A stretch of DNA of 64,000 nt, taken from positions 99,100,572-99,164,571 of the forward strand of contig RSEF01000001.1 in assembly GCA_003993805.1 (NCBI GenBank), written 5' to 3'. How positions within the stretch are numbered: position 1 is the first letter of the stretch; each line of letters starts with the position of its first letter. The stretch is from Himantopus leucocephalus. Lineage: Eukaryota > Chordata > Aves > Charadriiformes > Recurvirostridae. This document shows positions 49,481 to 60,770 of this stretch, one piece after another. The position numbers and the translations under genes are program-made. The notes below the pieces were generated by a model. That model made no database searches. It worked only from the letters and a program-made list of their open reading frames with translations, and was not told the origin of the DNA.

Positions 49481-50149
49481 ATAGCCATACTGCTAGTGTC
49501 GAATAGCTCAAGGGAAGAAAGAGGAGGAATGGTGGGTTTTGCCTCCTCCTCATTTTTCTCTCCACTTCCATTTTTCTTCCAGTTGCTTCAAATATGTTTT
49601 CTTCATGTTTGGCTTTGCCAGTTGTGTTTGTGCCATACAACCAGGGGGCTTTGCCAGAGCAGATGTCACTCCACCCCTGGCTCCATCCAGCAGATTGGAG
49701 GAGGAGCAGGTCTTTCCCTAGTTGTTCGCACCCACGTATTTTTGGGTGGTGTACAGGAGGAGAATATTTTTCAAAGGCTGTTAGCTCCAAAACCCCCAGT
49801 GCTTTTAATATTATGGATGTTTAAAAAGAAAATCAGTTTTAGTGTTTCAAAAGAACAGAGGTCTGAAATGAATATAAAGAATGTTGGCTTTAATGTTATT
49901 AAATCACTGAAACTAAATCAAAGTGGGCTTTTTTTTTTTTTTTTTTTTTTTGTAATTTGGNAATAAGTATCTCCCTTGCCAAGGGAGGTGGCAGAGAGGA
50001 TTTGCAGCCTCCAGAGAGCTGCTGCAGTGGGTGGCCTGCAAGATGACCATCCGTGGCAGAGCATCTCCCCCTTGTGTCAAATTGTGGTCTAACCGTGTAT
50101 CTTTAGCGCAGCCTCTGCTTTCTGGCTTGATTTTGTACGCGGGAGTATG
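49481..50149. other. Intergenic or extended 3' UTR
   Basis: Unique sequence with a T23 run (49929-49951) followed by a single undetermined base at 49961, probably a sequencing or consensus failure caused by the homopolymer. No gene seen. Confidence 0.7.
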
Positions 50150-51638
50150 TTCACAAGTCCACAGGGCCTGATGGGATTCACCCCAAAGTACTGAAGGAGC
50201 TCGTGGATGTTATGGCAGGATCCCTCTTGATCATCTGCCAAAGGTCTTGGCAGTCTGGGGAGGCCCCTGCTGACTAGAAGCTAGCCAACATTATTCCAAT
50301 CTGCAAAAGGGGCATGAGGGTAGACCCAGGGAACTACAGCCCTGTTAGTCTAACCTCACTACCTGGAAAAATTATGGAGAATATTATACTGGGTACTATT
50401 GAAAGGCATTTAAAGAACGATGCAATCGTCAGGCACAGTCAACATGGGTTCATAAAGGGAAAGTCCTGTTTAACCAATCTGATATCCTTCTATGATAAGG
50501 TCACCCACCTAGTGGATGAAGGGAAGGTAGTGGATGTATTTTTTCTGGATTTTAGTAAGGCTTTTGATACTGTCCCTCACAGCATCCTTCTGGATTCATG
50601 GTGTGCTGGTGAAGAACTGGCTGAACGGGAGGGCTCAAAGGGTTGCAGTGAATGGGGTGAATCTGGCTGGTGACTGGTCACCAGTGGTGTTCCTCAGGAC
50701 CAGTTCTGTTTGATATATTTATCAACAACCTGGATGCAGTAGTTGAATGCACTGTTAACAAGTTTGCTGATGATACCAAACTGGGAGGTGCCGTTGACTG
50801 TCTTGAGGGACGAGAGGCCTTGCAGAGGGATCTAGATAGACTGGAGCATTGGGCGATGATTAATGAGATGAAATTTAACAAGTTGAAATGCCGGATTCTG
50901 CACCTAGGATGAAGTAATGCCAGGCACAGGTATAAATTGGGAGAGTGGCTGGAGAACAGCCCTGCAGAAAGGGACCTGGGGGTGCTGGTGGGCAGCAGGC
51001 TCAATAGGAGTCAGCAGCGTGCCCTGGCAGCCAAGAGGGCAAACCGCATCCTGGGGTGCATCAAACACAGCATCACCAGCCAGTCAAAAGAGATGATTAT
51101 CCCGCTGTATTCGGCATTGGTGCGGCCTCACCCCGAGTGCTGCGTGCAGGTCTGGGCCCCACAGTTTAAGGATCCGAAGGTTCTTGAATGCGTCCAGGGA
51201 GCAACAAAGCTGGTGAAACAGCTGGAAGCAATGTCCTATGAGGAATGTCTGACGACTCTGGGCTTGTCTAGTTTGAAGAAAAGAAGGCTGGGGAGCGACC
51301 TCATTGCTCTCTGCAGCTTCCTGAGGAGGGGAAGTGGAGAGGGAAGTGCTGAGATCCAGTGATAGGATGCGTGGGAATGGTTCAAAGCTGAGCAAGGGAG
51401 GTTTAGACCGGACACTTGGAAGATTATCTCTACTGAGAGGGTCGTCAGACACTGGAACAGGCTTCTTAGAGAGGTGGTCAATGCCCCAAGCCTGACACAG
51501 TTTAAGAGGCATTTGGATAATGCCCTTAAAAACATGCTTTAAATTTTGGTCAGCCCTGAAGTGGTCAGGCAGTTGGAACACGATGATCATTCTAGGTCCC
51601 TTCTAACTGTAACAGTCCTGTCCTATTCTATTCTATTC
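50150..51638 (+). repeat. CR1-type LINE, 1.5 kb decayed RT-to-3'-end fragment
   Basis: 5'-truncated element in sense orientation. Reading frames give the LINE reverse transcriptase: GPDGIHPKVLKEL at the left, PGNYSPVSLTSLPGKIME, HSQHGFIKGKSCLTNL, VFFLDFSKAFDTVPHSILLD (from 50314), then a short internal deletion and frameshift near 50598-50690, [10 protein letters not shown] (active site at 50763-50774), [10 protein letters not shown], and the LVRPHPECCVQVWAPQF segment. In-frame TAG near 50274, TGA near 50671 and 50910 and further frameshifts show it cannot make a working polymerase. The 3' end has a run of ATTCT units instead of the ATTCTATG tail. Chicken-repeat family of the jockey superclade; exact subfamily not determined. 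Confidence 0.95.
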
Positions 51639-54600
51639 GCTTCCCTATCCTTCACCAAGTGTAGGAGGAGGCTTTCTTCTAGGGTTAATTCTTTAGCAGA
51701 GAAGATATCAGTCAGGCAGCATCCCAACTGCGTGGGCCTTCTTTCACTGGTCTCCTGCATCAGATCCCACTGTGCACAGACCTGACCCTACCATGAAACC
51801 GGCACCCTCTTTGCTCAGGGCCTGGGAATACTCTCCAAGTCGCCTTTCCACGTGGGTAACTGTGTTGTGTGGAACTGTTTGGACAGGTCACTTCTTTTGC
51901 TAAACCTTTGTTCTCCAGGCTCATTTTTTAAATGGGGCACAAGTGGCAGTTTCATGATGACACCCCTCATTAAAGCGTGGCTTTCCTGTTTCCAGTGAGC
52001 AGAGATGTTTTGGTAAAAAGCAAAGAGATGCCAATCTGCCAAGCAGAGCCAGTCGGCTATAACTATGAAGTAATGTCTCCTGTTTTGCCTTGTTTTTGTC
52101 TTGTGGTTGGAGGGCTAGCTTCTGAAGTTGAAGGAGGGCAAAAGCAGTTTGAAAGGACAGTAAAAAATGTTCAGGGCTCTTAATCCCAAGTTTGATATTT
52201 TAGGACCCTGATGCATGATCCATTTGGGATTATTTGTGGCTGTTGAACAATTTATCTCCCCTTGTAGGCAGGGGGGAAAGTGTTTCAGTAGTGATATCGT
52301 AACTTACCTGCAGCTGTGTGTCAGAGTCCTCAGATGTTGCGGTTCACAGCCCGCTATGAATTGAAATCGTGGGCATGTACCATGTGCTGCAGAGCCACGA
52401 GGTGGAAGGTACGGCTGCTCTGCCAGGGCGGCAGCTGCTCACAGCCAGGAATGAATCAGCAAAACCAATAAGTAAGCACAGAATGATGGACCCCTGCTTT
52501 GAGCCAAGTCGGATCAATTTTTTTCTATCTTTTCTTGTTTATACACAGGCAAATCCATCAGCTAGCACATGCTGCCACAGGAAATATCATCATGACCATA
52601 TAAAACTAAAGATCAGACCTGGAAGGTACGTTGCTACTGACCACAAAAGCACAGAACGATGCCCAGCTTTTTCTCCAGAACAGCAAGACATGACACAGTT
52701 GGCCACTAGCAAAGGGTGAGGGAAAAGGCTTTGAAGGAAGAACTAATATGTTCATTGAAGTAGTTGAACACAAGAAATAATTCCATCTCTGAGACAGGTT
52801 GGGGGCATACTACATACTATCTTATACCATCTAGTGCAGGTCTGATTGGGTGTGTGAGGTGGGTTTTTGTGAGGCGTTTTTTTGTGGTGGTGGGAGAGTT
52901 GTGCAGGAGGTCTCTGATAAAAAACCTCGCCAAAGGTACTTGTTGCATTTCTTATCACAGTAAACTTTCTGCAAATAGCTTTTCACTTACACATCGAGCC
53001 TGATTGTGAAATCATGCCCTTCTCCCAAAGTTTTCCTCCAAAAAAGGATATCACATTGTGTTCTTGCTACAGAATAAGTTTTATCTTTCATATTTTATTT
53101 TTCTTTTAAAAAAGGTAGCATCTTCACAAATACAGACTTTCTTGAAATACGGTAAATTTAATCAAAAGCTCTATCTTTGCTCAGAGCATCTGGAAGGAAC
53201 GTGATGACCATTCGTTCTCTCTCTTTTTAATTGCTTTCATGAGTATTTGCTGAGTCCCAAAGGCACTATCAGGGAAAGAAGAATTCTTGACTTTCATAAT
53301 TTCTCTGTGGTTGGCTGTGACTTTTTGCTTACCTCTCAAGTTTTGCTTTCTCTCCTCAACTGAATCATTGTCTTTAAAACGAGAAGGGGCAAACAGTGGC
53401 CAAAAGGGAACTGTCTTGCATGCATGTGAAGCACAGCACTCAAGAGCAACAGGCATTCCCAAAGCATTCCCATAAGCAAAAAAAGGGAGAAATTAAAATG
53501 CATGTTTGTGATGAGACATGGGGGGCAACCAGCGTTTACAGAAATCCTCTGTTCAGGAGACATGAAACGACAACTATGAGAGAATTTTGGCTGACTCACA
53601 GCTGAGCTCTTGGCTGCCGTTGCCTTTGCACAAGGTGATGGCACTCAGGCTGACCGCTAACTGAGGGTGTTTTTCCAGGTATTTGAAAGGTAGCTTGTTC
53701 AAGGTAGCTTGTTGCTAGCTGCTGGCTGGGCAGGAGAGGTGTGCGTGATCCTCACTGTCATGTGCTGGAGCCTTAGCTGGGACGAGGGATGCTGAGATGG
53801 CTCATGGTGGGTGCTAAGGGCCTCCTCGTGCCCCTCGTGTCACTCTCAGCCCTCACCGCAGACACCATCGGTCCATCTGTCAGAAAATTCAATTTGAAAT
53901 GTGTTGCTCTGTTACCATATAAAACCTTACAAAACTCGTTATGTTTCAGTCCTTTTACATGGTCTGCCTTTAAGTCACTAGAGGGCAATGTCTCTCTCAA
54001 ACACGCACAGCGATCCAGGACCTCACTTGCTCTTAAAATCAGTATCTTGTTAGTTATCATTGAACTGAGACAAATGAACTCGATTAATTTAATGCTAAAT
54101 TCTATTGCCAAAAGGGAGAGAAGGAAAGAGACCATGGGAGAGCTTTCTAATAAATAGCAAGATTCGGGTAAAAAGTCTCTAAACTCCGGGAAATGTTCCA
54201 AGAGCCAGATTATGGATTTATTGCTTTCTGCAGCAAAAGATGGGCTTGCAGTAATTCCCAACAGCCTTGGTTTGGGGAGAGAACTGACAAACAAAGTGCA
54301 GGCAGGGTTCTGGGAAGGAGGGAACTTGGGGGAATAGCCACCACCCCACTCCATTGGAGCATGTGTCCTGCCCTCTCTCCACAGGGCTGGGCCATGGGCC
54401 CGCTGAGAAGGCAACGTGACCGTGACTCCCACATGTGCCTGCCTCCCAGGCACCTCTGTCTCCCCCTTTTTCTCCTTCTGCTCTCCCCCACAAAGAAAGA
54501 TTTTCTTTGGACGGGTTTTCTGATGCCACCCCTTTGGCTCTGGTAGGAATGGTCATTTCTGGGTGCACATCATCTCTCCTTTATGTCATGGGACCCTGGT

Positions 54601-57277
54601 GTACACAGAGACCATTACAGACCATCTACACTCCCCCTATACTCCATCTTTAGTTTGGAGTGATGCCCAGCAATGAAGTTAGAGTACCTTGCAAACTACA
54701 TTCCCAGGGGGAGCAGCCTGGCCTCTCTGAGCAAAACTGGGGCAGGAACAGAGACAGATAAGATAACAGGCCAATTGGCCTTCACACTAAATATTTTTCT
54801 CATTACCAATGCTAGGATTGCTGGTTTTGAGGATCAACGTATTATTTATTACTATTCCTCTCCACCCGCACCTGCCCCCCCCCCAGACTCTCGTCCGAGG
54901 CTCTTGCAATGTCACATGAGACAGTGACATAGCACCAATGCTCAAAACATGGTAAGAGATCCCACTCGCCTTATCAGGCCAACTGTTGCCATTGCCATAG
55001 GAGGTGTGTGGGTGCCCTTGACCTCTTTGGTGTCTGACTTCTGTGGCTGGACAAATATGCACAGTGTTGAAGGAAATTAAACAGCTCCAGGTAGCAAACG
55101 TATTTTAGCCTGTTCTGACCCAAGCCATTGCAGCACAAAGAAATGGAGAACACTTTCATCATGATACAGGTATTTGTCAGTTCTGCTCCAAGCAACGCCT
55201 TTGGTCTGAAAGAAAGGACAGGATCAGAGCTTGGCTTTGAAAGCACCTCCTGGGTGGGTGATGAGGAATGCAGAGATGCTACCAGAGACCAGGCCTGTGG
55301 AGAGCGCAGAATGTATTTTCCACAGGAAAGATTCTCTAATTTACTCTTAGCATCCTCACAAATCAAAATTACAAGGAAATGCATCAAGGAAAGAATTAAT
55401 CAGATTGAAAGGCTTTGTAGTAATTAGAAAACAGAATGGCATCTTCTCAGGCTCCCATGGGTGGTAGTAATTACCAGCTGCACAACTGCGGCGTGTGCAA
55501 CAAAGTTTTCTGGATTAAAAAGCTAAATAACTTCTTGTTTCCTTTCTTAGAGAAGCCACTCTTGGAATCAGGTCAATAGCTCAGAGAAACGTGCACCGAG
55601 CCTCCTTCAGCCTGGCAGGACAGTGCTTTAACATGCAGGGTGGTCCAGAGCCTGATCCCAAGCCATGGCTCGGTTGCATCTGGCCCATCGCATTTTTTGC
55701 TCTTGCCTTGGAGGAGGCGGCTACTATTTCTTGTCCAGCAACCCAAACAGCCAAACCCCTTCTGCCGCAACTGCGGGCAGCCTTAGACCCATCTGCTTCT
55801 GCACCGCATCCCAGCAGCAAAGACCAGGTCATAGCCCCTTCTGGTGCCGATACTGCTGCTGACGCGGCTGGGGGACCTGAGGGGCAAGGTTGCACGTGCT
55901 GTAACTGGAGGGGGCTAGGTAATGCTTTCCAGGGAAGGAGTTTTATTAATTTAAGAGCGCTCATGGAAGTCCGGTTCCAAGCTAGTAATGAACTAAAAAG
56001 AAAATGCAGCTCAAGGGAAATAATAAAAAAGAATCCCTCGCAAAAATATTTTTTTAAGGAAATTAAAATCAAGTGGTGAATTCCTGTGATCCCCTTTAAA
56101 AAGGGTAAGGACACAGGGCTGGGAGGGATCTCATCAGCCACTGAATCCATTCACTGCTCTTTCTGGTCTTTTCCCCTAAATGAACAGACAGCTGTTTCAA
56201 AGGTAGGTAGATATTTTGCCCCTGGGTCCTCAGGCAGGCAAACTTTTTTGGCCCCACACAGATCATTAGGAGCTTTCTTTGAACTTTCAGCCTAAATGTG
56301 TTCACAGCCAGCTTTGTCTGGTTTTGTACCAGTACAGATTCAAGCTGCTGTTCTCCCTCTGTAGAGTTTGCTGTCCATGCAACCATCGCAAGGGTAATCA
56401 TAAGCTCCTTTGGCTTTAGCTGAGCATGACTACTAGATATGCCAAACTCTTGAGTCTCTTTTTCTCTAATAAAACCTCTGTTCCAGTCCTGCTCTGCTTC
56501 TTTTCCAAGTGTAATTCACCTCAGTATGGATAACCAGGGTGGTCTGCAATGTTACAGATGGGGTCTCATCAATGCCTTCTGTAACGGCATGTCACATAGG
56601 TAGTACTAATCCGTGCGGCATATCCTCTGTGCTGAAGAGGAAAGCATACCCAAGGGTCAAGTTCCCTTAAAAAGTAACTGCAACTTCAAAGGAGGAGCAA
56701 CTATCATCAATGATTTCCTTTGGCAAACCAGGTTAGGCCGGTTGGAAGGCTTGCCATGGTCCGGTTGTCTTGGAAGTGAACCAAATTGCCAAGGCTGTGA
56801 GCCAACAGATTCATCATCTCAGTGAGACACGAGCTCAGGCCAGAATCAATGAGTCTGTTTCAGTGTGTTCCTCTCTGCCCTCCCCAGTCAGCAGCCGGCT
56901 CTGGGCTGTGTTTCTCCCCTACTTCTTCCCCTCAAGTCAGTAGTAGACACCATGCCTCCGTGTAACACAAATCGCTCTTTTTACCACCGAGCTGAAGAGT
57001 TTGGCTGTTTTCTGGCTGTGTCATTAAAATACCATAGACTGGAGAGGCAACAGATCAGTGACCAGAGCTAATAGCAGCAAAAGGGATTAAATGAACAATA
57101 GGTCTTGAGTGTAATTTATGAATGCCATTAGCTGCTGAGAGAGAATTACGTTATGGCTGGAGTTCTGAGGGGGAAGGGTGGGCCTTATCTAGGCAGGAAG
57201 AAAAAAAAAGTGTCTGATTGCATTTGGATTAACAAACAATGATATCGATTCGTCATGTGATACATCTCGGGCTGTTA

Positions 57278-57308
57278 TGTTTAGATCAGATCTAATAAGA
57301 TCTAAACA
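57278..57308. repeat. Palindromic GATCTAA cluster
   Basis: Perfect 10-bp inverted arms (tgtttagatc at 57278-57287 and gatctaaaca at 57299-57308) with an 11-bp spacer. A second palindrome, ttagatc-a-gatctaa (57281-57295), overlaps the first. It could be a paired protein-binding site or a small cruciform. Confidence 0.85.
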
Positions 57309-60129
57309 AAAACAAACTGCATTTTCTGTATTTTACATTCAGAGCTCCATGGTCAGCGAACATTATGTTTGTATCTCAGGGGTTCCGGTCACGCAGCATC
57401 CACCACCCCACCTGGTAAAGCATAGTTCTTCACCAAAACTCTTGCAGAAAGGCAGGTTTTCTTCTCTAAGAGGCACGACATTGGTTGCACGAGCATTTCC
57501 TTGCAGCCCGTGCACCGCATCCCAGGGATGGGACTGAGCAAACGATGCCTTTGTTTGCAGTATCTCCTCTGCCTTTCATTTGGTAGCCAACATGGTATCT
57601 CATTAAACTGCTTAGCTTGGCAGCTGGGGCCATTTGTTATAGTGTGATATGAAGGATCGTAATCAGATTAAACCTCAGGATCATATTGTGGAGGGAGAGA
57701 TTAGACTGGAGAATAAAGTGAAAGTTTAATTTTGTGTGACAGTGCAGAGTTGCCTCTACTTGGGGTTGTAAGGGGGGGGTAGAAAGCAATTGCAGAGGCT
57801 CGAGCTGGGGAGGATTTGTTTCGCTGGCTCCCCGCTCAGTTTTGAGCAGAAGGGTTTTAGCACCCACTTTGAAATACGGGTGCTCTGCACACATCAGCCC
57901 CCCCGCCCCCAGCTCTGGTTCATTCTGCTTTTGCTTCCCAGATGAGGACTTGAATTGCAGGCTTGCATGGGGAAGGAAAACCCAGGGGACGTAAATGATG
58001 CCAAAACCCAAAGCTGTGTGTGCGCTGAAGTGCGGTACTTCTGGGAAGGGGATGCCCTTGGCACTAGCCACTTAATTCTCATTATCTCTGTGCTGGAGGC
58101 CCAGGTCCTTGAGATGAACTGCTGTTCCCCAGCTCCTTCCCGCTCCAGTGCAGTTAGCACAGCGTCCCATGAGTCCTCCAGCTGTTTGGGGGCAGGAGGC
58201 ACCCTCCAAAAGTCAGCAGGAGCCCCGTGGTGTGAATATACAGCTAGGAGGTCTTCTGTGAGCTCCCCTGAGCAGATTTGGCTAGTATTAAAAGTAGCAA
58301 CAAAAGAAAAGTTGGCAAGGTGGGAAAGCAACTTGCAGATGAATTTCTGGCATCTCTCTGCCACCAGAGAGAAATGTGATCGTGGGTCAGAGCAGCTCCG
58401 GTCTCTGTCCTGAGTTCATTTAATGGGCAGGTCTCGTGGAGAGACCCCCGCTACCACCAACTTCAGAAACAAACTCAGACCTCTGCAGCTCTCTCCATGG
58501 GCACTGCAATGGGCAGCAGCTATTTTTTAAAATGTTGGCCCTCATACTGCAGCTCGGGAATCTCTGTCCTGTATTTTTTCCCCTTAGGCAACAGACTGGT
58601 TAAAGCCAATGAGGGGGCAAAATCTGTAGAGGGAACTGCTTTGTCTCGGGGGGAGCTCCAGGTTCAGAGGAGGTGCATGCACTCACCTAATCACAAGCAT
58701 GTCCTGTTGTCACCAGTGAACCCAGTGGGAGCATATAAATATACCCACTTTCAAAAATGGTGGCTAGGCTGAGTCCTATCCCAAATGAAATAAATAGCTT
58801 CTAAAGAGCGGAGATAAAAATGGGTATATAAAAATTTTAAAACTGTACCTAAGACAATTGTAAGCTCTGTCCCCACACTCCTGCTGTTACTTGTCCTGGA
58901 GATACACTTAATGAATAATATATTCTCTCATCAGCTTGATCTTTTGCTGAGATTTTGTACCCTCTTCCTTCTCCTTTGTCTGCTCTCCTTTCCCTAGAGA
59001 CTAAGTAATTTAGGGCAGGAGCCTGGCATAGAAAAGTCTTCAGTTTCATTGTGCTTCCTGAAACTTAACACAATGCAAACCCCTAGCAAAACCTCAGAGG
59101 AATGAAGGAGATCCCGATCTAAACAGCTGGAAAGCCGCCAGAGCCTTTCCAGCCACCCAAGATGACTTCTGGGGTGATGAGGAGGCACTTGCGGGGGGAG
59201 CAGATGGACGAGAAACTCGCACCCCACTCCATGTGAGTGCCACAGCCATGCAGATCGCTAACGACGTCCCCTGGTTTGGGATGATGAAGTGCCAGCGTGC
59301 AGGGTATGGCGGTGCCAGATGCTCAGTATATGGCTTTGGGGAACTCGCATCCAACATTAACAACCAAAAAAAGACGGCAACAGACTGTCTTCCCCTCCTG
59401 GTGCCTGACAGAAACTGAGAAAGGGCACTCACACAACGGGAAAGCATAAATCTAGCTGTGACACTCTTTAACCTTGCAGCAGGATGGGAGGACGCTCACT
59501 GCTCCCCCTGGGCCATCTGGAGTCCCAGGCTGCCCTCAGGGCCTCCATGCAGCTATCTTGACTTTGGGCAAGCTCCTGGCCCCATGAGGGGTTGGGGAGG
59601 CTGCTCTGGAGGCAGAGCCCTTTGGCAGCAGCGCCTGAAGGCTCTTCTTCTCAGCCCACAGCAATGGTGGGAGCAGAGAGGGGCAGAAATCCTACTCTGG
59701 CTGGCCGAGCCCGCCTGGGGTGCAGCAGCAGTCTGAGCCAGTGCTGCACGTGGGGTGAAAGCAGCTACGTGCCTTCAGGAGTTCCTCCCTCTGTGGCACC
59801 ACACGCTCCCAAAAGCATCCCTGATGATGAAAGAGGTGGCTCTCAGCAAAGGCATCTCAGGTCTTGCTGAAAGTTTTAATAAGCAGTGATGATCATATTC
59901 AATATGGATATGATATACGTTATATAGTGTACATACCAATCAAGCCAGACCTCGTCTGTATTTTCCACCAGCACTCTCTATAGCTACACAGGCAACACAT
60001 ACCGGGGCAGAGCCCATACCTCGCTCTGCCTGCGGACCCAGCTGGAACCTACGGTGACTGCCCCTGTAAGCACATTGCAAAGTGCACTGCCGAGAGGAGG
60101 AGACTGACCCCATCAAACATTGTCCTCCC

Positions 60130-60143
60130 GTTGCCCTGGTGAC
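60130..60143. promoter_or_regulatory. RFX X-box-like inverted repeat
   Basis: GTTGCC-CT-GGTGAC: two half-sites fitting GTNRCC in inverted arrangement with a 2-bp spacer, the form bound by RFX factors. A GATA motif (agataagg) follows at about 60150-60157. Motif match only; no proof of use. Confidence 0.35.
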
Positions 60144-60537
60144 TTTGTCAGATAAGGTAGCCTGCGCCCGGGCGCTGTCTGTTCTTGTGTTAAAGGCTCT
60201 TAAAGGCAGTGATCCTGATAAAGTCCCCCACGCAGAGAGGTCTTCACTACGCCCCTTGGAGCTGCTGCAACGCAAGAACTTACTTGAAAATGGCTTCAGT
60301 TAGGTACCACCGGGCACTGTCCCCTGAGAAAGGGGAATCTGAGGCACAGCAGTGAGATGTCAGAGGTGGTAAAGTCAAACCCCACGATACACACAGACTT
60401 GGGGCCTATGTAAAGGGGACAGCAACGCCTAAAAATATGGGTGCCAACCTTCCGGCAAGTAAAGTACTTCAAGAGTTGTTAAGAAAACTCCAAAACAAGA
60501 GCAAAGACCTGAGATCACAGGCTTGCCTGCTTCACAG

Positions 60538-60770
60538 GCCAGCTTAAGAAGTGTGGGTTAGATGAATGGACAGTGGGGTGGATNNNNNNNNNNNNNNNNN
60601 NNNNNNNNNNNNNNNNNNNNNNNNNNNNNNNNNNNNNNNNNNNNNNNNNNNNNNNNNNNNNNNNNNNNNNNNNNNNNNNNNNNCCCTGCTCTGGCAGGGG
60701 GGTTGGACTAGATGATCTCCAGACGTGCCTTCCAACCCTGACCATTCTGTGATTCTGGATTCTGTGATCC
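60538..60770 (+). repeat. CR1 LINE fragment interrupted by an assembly gap
   Basis: The left part (gaagtgtgggttagatgaat, then gacagtggggtggat) matches the CR1 RT segment before NWLDG. After 100 Ns comes the CR1 3' end with ctctggcaggggggttggac, the ccagacgt variant and a ccattctgtgattctg tail. About 1 kb of CR1 interior is probably missing from the assembly. Confidence 0.93.
60584..60683. other. Assembly gap, 100 N
   Basis: Exactly 100 Ns inside a CR1 element, size unknown. Confidence 0.99.

Larger units (their letters stand above)
51639..60537. other. Intergenic, no gene seen; several candidate regulatory blocks
   Basis: About 8.9 kb with no recognisable exon. Larger open frames (53773-54453 on -, 55591-56079 on +, 55581-56150 on -, 57955-58413 on +) match no family I know and overlap frames on the other strand. 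AT-rich blocks dense in homeodomain-like sites occur near 53880-54130, 55320-55440, 57060-57310 and 57640-57740, and an RFX X-box-like palindrome at 60130-60143. These are unproven. Confidence 0.55.

Noticed and set aside
50314..51362. Frames at 50314-50673, 50670-50912 and 50937-51362 as host genes
   Set aside because: They are pieces of one LINE reverse transcriptase with [14 protein letters not shown] and LVRPH segments, broken by stops and frameshifts.
55581..56150. Overlapping 162- and 189-codon frames on opposite strands as a gene pair
   Set aside because: No domain, no splice structure that fits and mutual overlap. Probably stop-poor GC-rich sequence.
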